A stretch of DNA of 64,000 bases from contig NZ_AUCF01000034.1 in the NCBI RefSeq assembly GCF_000429625.1, forward strand, positions 1 through 64,000, read 5' to 3'. The notes under the pieces are model-generated. The model was not told the DNA's origin, did no database searches, and saw nothing but the letters and a program-made list of their open reading frames with translations. The DNA comes from Azospirillum halopraeferens DSM 3675. Its GTDB lineage: Bacteria; Pseudomonadota; Alphaproteobacteria; Azospirillales; Azospirillaceae. This document shows positions 18,013 to 25,878 of the stretch, in pieces; within the stretch, counting starts at the first letter, position 1; each line of letters starts with the position of its first letter. Made by a program: the position numbers and the translations under genes.

Positions 18013-18246
18013 ATGAAGTGGCGGGTCAGGGTGGAGATGACGGGCGAGGGCGGTGCGGTGACGCGGCACGTGATCTCCGAGGGTGAGCGCACCGAAGCCG
18101 GTCAGGCGGCGACACTCGGGCTGAGCCTGGCCGAGAGCAAGGCGACTCTGGCCGGCCTGCAGCGCGTTCTGGTGACGGCCCAGATCGACGCGCACGGTCG
18201 CCGCCGTCGCCGGTGCGGCCATTGTAAGGGCCTGCGCCCGCTCAGG
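18013..18246 (+). pseudogene. ISKra4-family transposase N-terminal fragment
   Basis: The first 78 codons, beginning MKWRVRVEMTGEGG, with TLGLSLAESKATLAGLQRVL and the zinc-ribbon start RRRRRCGHCKGLRPLR, match the N-terminus of ISKra4-type transposases. Everything beyond is missing; the frame runs on by chance into the toxin gene promoter region. Confidence 0.7.
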
Positions 18247-18286
18247 GGTTGCACCGGGGCAGGCGGCCGGACTGACACCAGATTTG

Positions 18287-18338
18287 TGCGGGCAGCCCGT
18301 ACCATTCTGTTGACAATGATGCGGGCAGCCCGTACTAT
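18287..18338 (+). promoter_or_regulatory. toxin-antitoxin promoter with duplicated operator
   Basis: A TTGACA -35 (18310-18315) and TACTAT -10 (18333-18338) are separated by exactly 17 bases, 26 bases before the brnT-like ATG. The 15-bp sequence TGCGGGCAGCCCGTA occurs twice, at 18287-18301 and 18320-18334 (33 bp apart). The second copy fills the promoter spacer. Each contains the near-palindrome CGGGCAGCCCG. This fits autorepression by the XRE antitoxin. Confidence 0.7.
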
Positions 18339-18363
18339 GAACGCGTCATTTGGGGCGCTGGTT

Positions 18364-18621
18364 ATGTTTACCTGGGATGAAACGAAGTACGTCACGAATA
18401 TCGCCAAGCACAAGGTGAGCTTCGAACTCGCTAGCCTCCTGTTCGACAATCTTACGGTAGAGGTGGAAGACGTCCGCCGTGATTACGGCGAGATCCGTAT
18501 CAACGCCTTTGGTTACATCGCCGGCCGGTTGTTCGTGTGCTGTTACACGCCACGTAGCGGCGGTCGTCACATCATTTCGATGCGCAAATGCAACGCAAGG
18601 GAGATCAAGACCTATGGTTGA
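18364..18621 (+). CDS. brnT: BrnT-family ribonuclease toxin
   Basis: 85 residues with the BrnT signature: an N-terminal MFTWDETKYVTNIAKHKVSF followed by ELASLLFDN, and a C-terminal strand-helix with IISMRKCNAREIKTYG. BrnT toxins are RelE-fold RNases that inhibit translation. The ATG at 18364 lies just downstream of the promoter described above; an open frame extends upstream but runs through the promoter and an IS fragment. The stop overlaps the antitoxin start by eight bases, the usual toxin-first arrangement of brnT modules. Confidence 0.85.
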   Translation: MFTWDETKYVTNIAKHKVSFELASLLFDNLTVEVEDVRRDYGEIRINAFGYIAGRLFVCCYTPRSGGRHIISMRKCNAREIKTYG

Positions 18622-19000
18622 CCGTCCTCTGACCGAAAAGGAGAAGATCGCCCTCGCGGCGATGGACTGGCAGGCGATCGATGCGATGACCGACGCGGAC
18701 ATAGCCCGTCAGATCGCAGAGAACCCCGATGCGCCGCCCGACCTGTCGGACGCGCCAGCCGACGCCGTGCGCGTTGTCCATCCATCTGGTGGCGTGTCGG
18801 TCCGTGGCATCCGGGCCAAACTTAAACTCTCTCAGCGAGAGTTCGCCGAGCGCTTCGGCTTTCCACTCGGCACGGTTCGGGATTGGGAGCAAGGACGCTA
18901 CCAACCAGAAGCGAGCACGCGCACCCTACTGTTTGTGATCGAGCGGGAACCGGACTTGGTGGCCGAGGTGGTGGGACGTACCGGCCGGTATGCTGCGTAA
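18614..19000 (+). CDS. XRE-type helix-turn-helix antitoxin paired with BrnT
   Basis: 128 residues. The N-terminal half is acidic (DADIARQIAENPDAPPDLSD), resembling BrnA-like toxin-binding segments. The C-terminal half is an XRE helix-turn-helix (IRAKLKLSQREFAERFGFPL, then GTVRDWEQGRYQPEASTRTL) instead of the ribbon-helix-helix of classic BrnA. It probably neutralises the toxin and represses the operon by binding the duplicated 15-bp operator at 18287-18334. Confidence 0.85.
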   Translation: MVDRPLTEKEKIALAAMDWQAIDAMTDADIARQIAENPDAPPDLSDAPADAVRVVHPSGGVSVRGIRAKLKLSQREFAERFGFPLGTVRDWEQGRYQPEASTRTLLFVIEREPDLVAEVVGRTGRYAA

Positions 19001-19036
19001 GGTGCGGCCTGAAGCGAAAGGGGATGACCACGCCCC

Positions 19037-19495
19037 TCACGGCTCGCAGAGGCCGGGATTGCCGATGACCTCGATGGCGACGATCTCGCTCAAGGGTAGG
19101 ATGAGGACGTTGGGGCGCTGGCCCTGTAGGCTCTTGTAGCCGGGGTAGGCGTAGAGGTTGCGGCGGTCCATGAACACCTTGCGCAGGCAGGTGCTGGCGC
19201 CGAGCTGGCCCCGCTCGGATAAGAAGCCGGCCAGGCCGGAGCCCGCCTTCGCCACCACAGTGATCCGCGGGAAATTGTGGTAGCCGTCGGTGAGCAGCGC
19301 CGGCACCTGGCGGGACGCCCGGTCCGACCCGAGCGTCGCGGCGAGGACCAGCCCACCGGCGGCCAGCACCGTCAGCAGGAGGGGCATCTCCAGTCTTCGG
19401 AGCGCCACGGGCCGTCGAGCCGCGACGGCGAGGACGCCGGCGAGCGCGAGGACGATGGCGAGGACCAACAGCAGGAGCCACGCGTCCCGGACCAC
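19037..19495 (-). CDS. uncharacterised membrane protein, probably 5'-truncated by IS insertion
   Basis: 152 residues from GTG 19495. Two hydrophobic segments (WLLLLVLAIVLALAGVLAVA near 6-26 and MPLLLTVLAAGGLVLAATL near 37-56) precede a soluble C-terminal half of about 90 residues with RITVVAKAGSGL, CLRKVFMDRRNLYAY and ILPLSEIVAIEVIGNPGLCE. No family was recognised. The same frame continues upstream (FRGLDARSVLGFAYW) to the left end of the IS3 element at 19555 without a start codon, so the native N-terminus was probably removed by the IS. Confidence 0.5.
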   Translation of the reverse strand: MVRDAWLLLLVLAIVLALAGVLAVAARRPVALRRLEMPLLLTVLAAGGLVLAATLGSDRASRQVPALLTDGYHNFPRITVVAKAGSGLAGFLSERGQLGASTCLRKVFMDRRNLYAYPGYKSLQGQRPNVLILPLSEIVAIEVIGNPGLCEP

Positions 19496-19575
19496 CCAGT
19501 AGGCGAAGCCGAGGACGCTCCTGGCATCGAGGCCGCGGAACGTGTCAACGATAGTGAGACAGCCCGAGTTATGAA

Positions 19576-20580
19576 TTAGGCTTGGATGCTCTCCGGTTTT
19601 TGCGGCGGATTGATCCAGGCTTCGATGGGCTTGGCGGGCGGTTCGGGCGCTTTGCGAACGAAGCGTTCCGGGTTGAGACGGAAGGCGCGGTTGAGGGTTT
19701 CCTGGCGGGCGGCATGGACGGCGTCGGCTTGCCCGTAATGCACCTGATCGGGGGTCATCAGGCCGATGCCGGCATGATGGTGATCCCGGTTGTACCAGGT
19801 GAAGAAATCTCGGCAGAAGGCCCTGGCATCCTCGATGGAGCCGAAGCGCTTGGGGAATTCCGGCTGATATTTCAGGGTCTTGAAGTGGGCCTCGGAGAAT
19901 GGGTTGTCGTTGGAGGTGTGGGGCCGGCTGTGTGATTTGGTGACGCCGAGGTCGGCGAGCAGGAGAGCGGTGGCCTTGGCCTTCATCGGGCCGCCGCGAT
20001 CGGTGTGCAGGGTCAGCTGGCCGGGCGGGGCGGCGTGCTTGGCCAGCGTCTCCTCGAACAGCGCCTTAAACAGGGTGGCGCTCTCGGCATTAGCGACACA
20101 CCAGCCCACCACCCGGCGGCTGAAGATGTCGAGAATGACGTAGAGGTAATAATAGGACCACTTCGCTGGCCCCATCAGCTTGGTGATATCCCAGGACCAG
20201 ACCTCGTTGGGGGCTTTGGCCAGCAACTCGGGCTTCCGGTAGACCGGATGGCGGAGTTGGTCGCGGCGGTCCCGGACCTCATCATGTTCGGCCAGCAGGT
20301 GGTACATGGTGCGGATGGAGCAATGATAGACGCCTTCATCGAGCAGGGTGGCGTAGACCTCTGCCGGGGCGAGATCGACAAAGCGCGGCTCGCGCAGAAG
20401 GGCGAGCACCGTCTGGCGTTCTCGGGCCGCAAGCGCCCGGGGCGGCCGGGGGCGCGGCGCCGGCTCCCGACCGGCCGGCCGGGATCGATGCCGATGGACA
20501 CTGGCGCGCGACACGCCCACGGCGGCGCAGGCCGCGCTCACAAGACCGCGGCCGGGGGCCAAGGCGGTAACCGCGCTCAT
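19576..20580 (-). CDS. IS3-family transposase OrfB (DDE integrase)
   Basis: 334 residues. An HTH_21-like N-terminal part is followed by an rve integrase core with the catalytic triad: Asp in NEVWSWDITKLMG, Asp in LTLHTDRGGPM, and Glu in NDNPFSEAHFKTLKY. The start overlaps the orfA stop by four bases (ATGA), so expression is by translational coupling or frameshifting. The length and triad indicate an intact enzyme. Confidence 0.9.
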   Translation of the reverse strand: MSAVTALAPGRGLVSAACAAVGVSRASVHRHRSRPAGREPAPRPRPPRALAARERQTVLALLREPRFVDLAPAEVYATLLDEGVYHCSIRTMYHLLAEHDEVRDRRDQLRHPVYRKPELLAKAPNEVWSWDITKLMGPAKWSYYYLYVILDIFSRRVVGWCVANAESATLFKALFEETLAKHAAPPGQLTLHTDRGGPMKAKATALLLADLGVTKSHSRPHTSNDNPFSEAHFKTLKYQPEFPKRFGSIEDARAFCRDFFTWYNRDHHHAGIGLMTPDQVHYGQADAVHAARQETLNRAFRLNPERFVRKAPEPPAKPIEAWINPPQKPESIQA

Positions 20581-21059
20581 TGCGGCGTCTCGTCGCTGTC
20601 GACGGGAGGCAAGGCAATCCCCGGAAGGGCGGAGAATTTTTTCTGGACATCGATAACCGCCTCGGCCCGCTCCAGCCGGCGCTGGAGGCGAGCAATGTCC
20701 TGGCGGGCCTTGGCCAACTCCGCTTCCAGCGGATTGGCGGGCACCGCCTTCGGCCCGCGCTTGAGCGGCTTCAGCGCCTCGAAAGCGCCAGCGTCGCGTT
20801 GCCGGCGCCAGTCGGTCAGGGCGGACGAGTACAGACCTTCCCGGCGCAGAATGGCGGCGATCCCGCCGGTGTCCGCCGCCCGATCCGTTTCGGCCAGAAT
20901 GCGCAGCTTCTCCGCCGCCGTGAAGGTCCGGCGTTTCGCACGGGGCGACAGTTCCGGGGAGGCTGCCGCAGGCGCAGCAACAACCCGCGGCTTCTCACCG
21001 ATGTCAGGGGCGGCGCCAGCTCCGGTGGCTGGCAGGGACGTCTTGTTCGGCATGACCAC
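20577..21059 (-). CDS. IS3-family transposase OrfA
   Basis: 160 residues from GTG 21059 (ATG 21053 gives two fewer). The helix-turn-helix is AAILRREGLYSSALTDWRR. A Leu/Ala/Arg-rich coiled coil (LEAELAKARQDIARLQRRLE) allows dimerisation with OrfB. It is near-identical in its C-terminal two thirds to the partial copy at 9-460, so the element is multicopy and recent. Confidence 0.88.
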   Translation of the reverse strand: MVMPNKTSLPATGAGAAPDIGEKPRVVAAPAAASPELSPRAKRRTFTAAEKLRILAETDRAADTGGIAAILRREGLYSSALTDWRRQRDAGAFEALKPLKRGPKAVPANPLEAELAKARQDIARLQRRLERAEAVIDVQKKFSALPGIALPPVDSDETPQ

Positions 21060-21114
21060 GCAATCAGTTTCCTACGCCCTCGAGCTTAAACTTCAGGGGG
21101 GATGGTGTCTCACC

Positions 21115-21547
21115 TTCATTGGCACGGAGGGTCGTCCTGGTGACGGAACTGTCGCGGTGGGGGCGCAGCACCCTCGACCTGCTGGAGATGTTGCGTGAGT
21201 TGGAGGGCCGGCGGGTTTCGGTGATCGCACTGAGCGGCATGACCTTCGACCTGGCGAGCGCCGCCGGCCGCATGATGGCCACCGTGCTGGCCGGCATCGC
21301 CGAGTTCGAACGCGACCTGCTGCGCGAACGGGTGCGATCCGGCCTCGCCGCGGCCAAGGCCCGCGGCAAGACGCTCGGCCGGCAGCCTGGGCAACGGCCG
21401 AAGTCGGACCGGCTGGCGCCCAAGGTGCTGGCTCTTGTGGCACAAGGGCGCAGCTATCGCCTGATCGGCCGGGAATTGGGGCTGAGCAAAAACACGGTGG
21501 CAGAAATTGTCAAACGGCACCGATATGTAGACGAGGTCAATGGATGA
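21115..21547 (+). pseudogene. Tn3-type resolvase, N-terminus removed by IS3 copy B
   Basis: The remaining 142 codons match the C-terminal two thirds of resolvases: VLVTELSRWGRSTLDLLEML, MMATVLAGIAEFERDLLRER and VRSGLAAAKARGKTLGR, then a helix-turn-helix RSYRLIGRELGLSKNTVAEI. The first 65 or so residues with the catalytic serine are gone; the frame begins at the IS right end. The stop overlaps the GNAT start by four bases (ATGA). Confidence 0.8.
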
Positions 21548-21996
21548 ATTCAGCAATTCACCTTGCCCCTGTTCTTGATGATTTGCCCCTGGGTATCGAC
21601 GTCCTGCGAACCGAGGCCGCTTGCGAGGGCTACCAGTTTCTGGAGCGGCTCGTGACCGAGTGGAAGTCGAACAGGGTGCGCTTCGCCCGCGAAGAAGAGG
21701 CACTACTTGCCGCCTACGTTGGAAGCGAGCTGGTTGGGATTGGAGGAATAACGATCGACCCTGCCGTCACAGGCGCATTGCGCATGCGGCGCTTCTATGT
21801 TCGAGCGCCGTTTCGGCGTCTCGGTATCGGGCGCAAACTGGCTCTCTCTCTACTTGAAAGATCCGAACCCTTGAGATGCCCAGTGATGGTCAACGCAGGC
21901 GCCGCCAATGCCTCAGCATTCTGGGAGGCGCTTGGTTTCATGCCGGATCCATCCAAGGGCCACACGCACATCTTCCATCCGCGGCATAGCTGGTAG
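21544..21996 (+). CDS. GNAT-family N-acetyltransferase
   Basis: 150 residues with a complete GNAT fold: GSELVGIGGITID as the central strands, LRMRRFYVRAPFRRLGIGRK as motif A (acetyl-CoA pyrophosphate loop RxxGxG/A type), and VNAGAANASAFWEALGFMPD as motif B. It could acetylate a small molecule or a resistance substrate; the substrate is unknown. It was translationally coupled to the resolvase now truncated by the IS, so its expression may have changed. Confidence 0.85.
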   Translation: MNSAIHLAPVLDDLPLGIDVLRTEAACEGYQFLERLVTEWKSNRVRFAREEEALLAAYVGSELVGIGGITIDPAVTGALRMRRFYVRAPFRRLGIGRKLALSLLERSEPLRCPVMVNAGAANASAFWEALGFMPDPSKGHTHIFHPRHSW

Positions 21997-22074
21997 CACT
22001 CATATCTCAGTCCAGCTGTGCTAACGCGAGCCATCAACGTTCTTGATTTGTCCGCTTAGCGTATATTCTCGTCC

Positions 22075-22917
22075 GTTTTATGGCGTCACCCCCATCAGCC
22101 GGCGGATTTCCGCGCTCGAGGCGATGGCCGGGGCCCGCCTGTTTTGCCGGAGTACGACGGGCGTTACGCTGACCGAGGCGGGCAGACCCTGCTCACGCTG
22201 GCCCATCGGGTCGAGGAAACGGCCAGGGAGTTCGAAGCCGGGATCCTCGACGTCGGAAAGCGCCTCCGGCGCAAAGTCACCATTCTGGCGTCGGAGGGTG
22301 TTTCGACCTACCTGCTGTCGCCGTTGCTTTACGGGCCCGAATACGGCCCGCTCGGCGGCGCGGCGCGGCGTCCGGGCATCGAGTTGCCGCCGGTCCAACT
22401 GGTAGCGCCGCACGCTCCCGGCCCCTGCGACATCCGGATCGCCTGATCGGCGCCGGAGGATCTGCCCCTCGCTTCACCGAGCGATCGCATCCGGCGCCTG
22501 GCCTCCATCCGCTTCGTCCCGTTTGCGTCGGACGCTTATGCCACCCGGGCCGGCACGCTCCCGCACCGGTTCGACGCCATAGCCCAACACCGGATTGTGA
22601 CGCTGGCCGACTACGCGTGGTTCCGTAGCGAGCGTTCGCTCGGCAGCTGGAACCACGTGGTGGAGGCGGCTGGCGAGTCGGCCGTGACGACCGGGTGATC
22701 GTCGTCTGTCGGGCAGATGACGCTTGCCGGAGGCGGCATCAGCCTGTTGCCAACCTACTCGACGATGTACTCGGACCAACTCCGCTTGCTCGATGTCGTG
22801 TCACCGACCATGGTCGCCAACCTCTGGATCATCTCAGGGGACGAAGATCTCCGCGATCTGCCCCTGCGGATGGCCTACGACGCGATCGTCAAGGCGTTCG
22901 CTTCGTTTGAGTGGTGA
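22075..22917 (+). pseudogene. LysR-family transcriptional regulator, multiply frameshifted
   Basis: Pieces of a LysR protein appear in order but in different frames. ISRRISALEAMAGARLFCRS and TGVTLTEAG are the end of the HTH and the linker. LLTLAHRVEETAREFEAGIL is the dimerisation helix, followed by SEGVSTYLLSPLL; FVPFASDAYATRAGTLPHRF lies in the effector domain; and GGGISLLPTYSTMYSDQLRL and AYDAIVKAFASFEW form the C-terminus. The start of the HTH is missing. At least two frameshifts and internal stops (near 22446 and 22698) make it non-functional. Confidence 0.75.
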
Positions 22918-23215
22918 CGGACTGAACGGGGAAGCCGTCAGGCGCCGGGCTTCGAAGGGCAGGCCGGGACTTCCGCCACCAGCATCTTCCCCGCCTGCCA
23001 AACCGGAGAGTGCCGCTGATCCCTCGCTCGACCGGATCATCGGTCCGGTGGCCACACTCACCGGTGATGGCGCCAGCGACGGTCATGACGTCGACGCCCG
23101 AGTCCTTCCTCGCGTCCTCCTCCGATTCAGTTCCGGGCATGGCGCGAGACCTGACGGAATCCTGCGGGAGAGCGGATCGCCCAAACCCGCCGTCGGGGTG
23201 GGGGAGGGGGAGGGG
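22918..23215. other. intergenic stretch downstream of parB
   Basis: About 300 bases with no recognisable gene on either strand. It ends in a G-rich run immediately before the 18-bp palindrome at 23216. Confidence 0.4.
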
Positions 23216-23233
23216 GTGTGAGAATTCTCACAC
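23216..23233. promoter_or_regulatory. 18-bp perfect palindrome, candidate ParB-binding (parS-type) site 1
   Basis: GTGTGAGAATTCTCACAC is a perfect palindrome ten bases beyond the parB stop codon. A sibling with one mismatch lies on the other side of the parAB pair at 25223-25240. Paired palindromes bracketing parAB suggest centromere sites; binding is inferred. Confidence 0.6.
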
Positions 23234-23242
23234 CTCGGTTCC

Positions 23243-24109
23243 TCACCCGTCGGCGTCGTCCGCCAGCACGGCGTCGATCGCGTCGCGCAGGCGCAGCAGC
23301 GATTCCCGCTCGGCAGCGGCGACCGGTCGGCCGCGCAGGGCGTGCGGATCCTTGGTGACCGCACGGGCAGTGCGCAGCAAGGCGTCCAGCGCGGCACCGC
23401 TGCCGCGCGGCAACCGGGCCGGGTGTGCCGGCTGCGCGACGCCGGCCTCCGTCCCTTCATCGGGGGAGGGTGCGGTTTCGCGTCGGATCGTCTCCCACAA
23501 AGCGGCTTGGCGCGCCGGGTCCTTCTCGGCCGCCAGCTTGTACAGGCGGTAGCGCGCCGGGGCCGGCTTCACGGCGGGCAGAGCTTCGCGGATGGCGTCG
23601 GGCAAGTCCAGAAGCTTCAAGGTGCGGTTGACGTCGGCGCGGTCGCGGCCGACGACGGCGGCAAGCGCGGCCTGGGAATAGCCGTGCCGCTGCATCAGGG
23701 CCCGGAAGGCGGTGGCCTCCTCCAGGGGCAACAGGTCGGCGCGGTGCAGATTCTCGATGAGCGCGATCTCGTCGGTATCGGCGGCGTTGACCAACGTGCC
23801 AAAGATGGTCTGCCGCCCCAGCAGCCGACAGGCGCGCAGGCGGCGCTCGCCGTAGACGAGCTGCCAGCGTCCCGGTTCAAGCTGCTTGAGGCCGACAGGC
23901 TGCTGCAGTCCATGCTTTTCGATGGAGTCCGCCAGCGCGCGCAGCTCAGCTTCGTCGAAGTGGCGGCGGGGCTGGTCGGGGTTGGCCTCGATCCGCTCCA
24001 CGTCGGCCTCGATAATCTGCGGGCCATGGCGCAAGGAGCGGAAGATGGGGTCGACACCGTCGCCGACCGATTTCAGGAACTCCGTGTTGGGCTTGATCTT
24101 AGGCGGCAT
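23243..24109 (-). CDS. parB: plasmid/chromid partition protein ParB
   Basis: 288 residues from ATG 24109. ParB/RepB/Spo0J architecture: a short N-terminal ParA-interaction region, then the CTP-binding core with IEANPDQPRRHFDEAELRAL, GLQQPVGLKQLEPGRWQLVY, GERRLRACRLLG and IALIENLHRADLLPLEEATA. The helix-turn-helix HGYSQAALAAVVGRDRADVN follows, then a C-terminal dimerisation tail. The ATG overlaps the parA stop by 11 bases; a longer frame upstream is inside parA. It acts with ParA and the flanking palindromes in replicon segregation. Confidence 0.92.
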   Translation of the reverse strand: MPPKIKPNTEFLKSVGDGVDPIFRSLRHGPQIIEADVERIEANPDQPRRHFDEAELRALADSIEKHGLQQPVGLKQLEPGRWQLVYGERRLRACRLLGRQTIFGTLVNAADTDEIALIENLHRADLLPLEEATAFRALMQRHGYSQAALAAVVGRDRADVNRTLKLLDLPDAIREALPAVKPAPARYRLYKLAAEKDPARQAALWETIRRETAPSPDEGTEAGVAQPAHPARLPRGSGAALDALLRTARAVTKDPHALRGRPVAAAERESLLRLRDAIDAVLADDADG

Positions 24110-25079
24110 GGACGGCCTCCAGGCGCTTGGCGCGTTCGGCGAGCACCGCGTCCGCCAGAACCTCGTAGACCTCGCGGCCGGGGAAGTCGGCGGCAGCCAG
24201 TACCGTCGGCAGCGCCGCCGCGTTGGCTTGCGAAAAGGTGGTGGATCGCGCAATGGGGTCGAAGATGCGAAACGCCTCGTAGCGTTCGCGCATGGCGTCC
24301 AGCATGGCGCGGTCGCTGGTTAGGCGGGCGCTGTACATGCTGGGCAGGATGCCCAGCACCGACAGGGTGGCGTTGGTGCGACGCTGCACCTTGTTGATGG
24401 TGCGCAGCAGATACTCGATGCCGATGATCGCCGGCATCTCCGGCTGGCAGGGGATCAGGACCGTATCCGACGCGGTGATGCCGTTCACCGTCAGCATGCC
24501 CAGGTTGGGGGCCGTATCGATGATGATGCAGTCGAAGATCTTCCGGGCCTCGGCCAGCAGCTCGCGCATCGTCAGGGCGCCCAGGGGCTCCGACATCAAC
24601 TCCGCCTCCACCTCACTGAGGCCGATGCTGGATGGGACGATCTGCAGGCCGCTGTCCAGCGTCAGCACCACGTCCGTCAGCGCCGCCTCGCCGCGGATGA
24701 CGTTGGTCAGGGTACGCCGACGTTCCTGCAGCTCCATCGCATTGACACCGACGTGCAACGTCGCGTTGGCCTGTGGATCCAGATCGACCAGCAGCACCGA
24801 GGCGCGGCGCGCCAGCAGCGTCGCCAGGTTGACGGCGGTCACCGTCTTGCCCACGCCGCCCTTCTGATTGGCGACGGCCACGGTCAGCGCCGGGCCGCCG
24901 CCCAGTTCCATGCCCTTGGCCTCTTGCCGCAGCAGGGCGGCGACAGGTCGGGGGATCGCCTCCGCTCCGCTTTCCCAGCGGCTGACCCGTCGGTTGTCGT
25001 AGCGTCGCTGCAGCCGCTCGTTCAACCAGCCGGCGAACGCCGCCTGGTTCAGGCCGCGGCGTTCCCGGAACGCCTTCAT
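24099..25079 (-). CDS. parA: ParA-family partition ATPase with N-terminal helix-turn-helix
   Basis: About 326 residues. An N-terminal XRE-like helix-turn-helix (AFRERRGLNQAAFAGWLNER, with VSRWESG) marks the type Ia ParA class that also autoregulates. The deviant Walker A is VANQKGGVGKTVTAVNLATL, Walker A' is LLVDLDPQANAT, and Walker B is DCIIIDTAPNLG. ATG 25079 is chosen because the HTH begins there; ATG 25094 is possible but its ribosome site is too close. It is first in the parAB operon, and the candidate parS palindrome at 25223-25240 is in the upstream region. Confidence 0.92.
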   Translation of the reverse strand: MKAFRERRGLNQAAFAGWLNERLQRRYDNRRVSRWESGAEAIPRPVAALLRQEAKGMELGGGPALTVAVANQKGGVGKTVTAVNLATLLARRASVLLVDLDPQANATLHVGVNAMELQERRRTLTNVIRGEAALTDVVLTLDSGLQIVPSSIGLSEVEAELMSEPLGALTMRELLAEARKIFDCIIIDTAPNLGMLTVNGITASDTVLIPCQPEMPAIIGIEYLLRTINKVQRRTNATLSVLGILPSMYSARLTSDRAMLDAMRERYEAFRIFDPIARSTTFSQANAAALPTVLAAADFPGREVYEVLADAVLAERAKRLEAVHAA

Positions 25080-25222
25080 TGTCTCGCCGCGCATCTCCCG
25101 CTTCCCGGACCGCCTCGTCACCGGTGACTGTAGGAGTTGACGGAACTTCGGTCAACGAGTTGACGGAGCCATGGTTGACCGTCCGCCGGGCGGTGTGGCG
25201 GCCCGGCGACAGGTGGTCGGGT

Positions 25223-25240
25223 GTGTGAGAATTCGCACAC
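25223..25240. promoter_or_regulatory. 18-bp palindrome, candidate ParB-binding (parS-type) site 2 / parA operator
   Basis: GTGTGAGAATTCGCACAC differs from the site at 23216-23233 by one base. It lies about 140 bases upstream of parA, between parA and the stop of the preceding gene, so it could serve as centromere or as operator. Confidence 0.6.
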
Positions 25241-25254
25241 CCCGTCCACCGCCT

Positions 25255-25782
25255 TCAGCCCATGCGGCGAATTGCGCCTGCGGCCAGTGCCGTCACCCGG
25301 CCGGCCGCACCCTGCCCGGCCGGCGCCTGCCCGGCGACGGCACGCAGACGCTCCGCAAGCGCGCGTTCCTGGGTACAGGCTTCGGCGCACAGGACCCGCA
25401 TCTCGGCGATGGACGGCCGCCACTTGCGCGTTCGCCGCCACGCGCGCGCCGCCGCGTCCACCGCCCAGGCAGGGTACTCGCCGAGGTCGTCAGCCCAGTC
25501 GAGCGCCACCATTTGCTCCACCTCCGGTGTCAGGCCCTTGGCCGGATAGTGGCTGAGCAGCGCGAGGACACGGGCCAGCAGACGCTCCGGCGGTGCCGGT
25601 GCCAGCACGGTAGCCTCGAGGTCGGCCAGTGCCTGACCGGCGAGCGCCGCCTGCCGGGCCGTCACCGTCTGCGGCGGCGTCCAGCGCTCCGTCACGTCGC
25701 CGAAGCCGTCGTCGGCAAAGCACGAACGGCGCTCGGTATAGCCGGAGGCGAGCGCCGCGCAATGGAGCGGGCAGGGCAGCAA
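25255..25782 (-). CDS. uncharacterised plasmid protein upstream of parAB, apparently frameshifted at its N-terminus
   Basis: 175 residues as read from TTG 25782. The body is helical, with ALLSHYPAKGLTPEVEQMVA, LDWADDLGEYPAWAVDAAAR and AWRRTRKWRPSIAEMRVLCA, a pattern seen in unassigned replicon-associated proteins that resemble phage or plasmid replication accessory factors. A better start is ATG 25870, with GAGGA upstream and nine bases after the preceding gene; it reads MAADIAPFPACPALPFDPSL and then DGLIAALPAP, but in another frame. One indel near 25750 would join the two. It is therefore either a recent frameshift or a base error. Confidence 0.5.
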   Translation of the reverse strand: MLPCPLHCAALASGYTERRSCFADDGFGDVTERWTPPQTVTARQAALAGQALADLEATVLAPAPPERLLARVLALLSHYPAKGLTPEVEQMVALDWADDLGEYPAWAVDAAARAWRRTRKWRPSIAEMRVLCAEACTQERALAERLRAVAGQAPAGQGAAGRVTALAAGAIRRMG

Positions 25783-25878
25783 TCAAACCGTCACGACGGG
25801 CCGGTGCGGGCAGGGACGGATCGAAGGGCAGGGCAGGGCAGGCGGGAAACGGGGCGATATCGGCGGCCATGGCGATCC

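Larger units (their letters stand above)
19555..21112 (-). mobile_element. complete IS3-family insertion sequence (copy B)
   Basis: The element contains orfA and orfB in the IS3 order. The ends share TGAGACA as an inverted repeat (left 19555-19561, right 21106-21112). No identical short direct repeat flanks it: the left flank ends CGATAG and the right flank begins CCTTC. It separates a truncated membrane-protein gene from a truncated resolvase gene. Confidence 0.75.
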
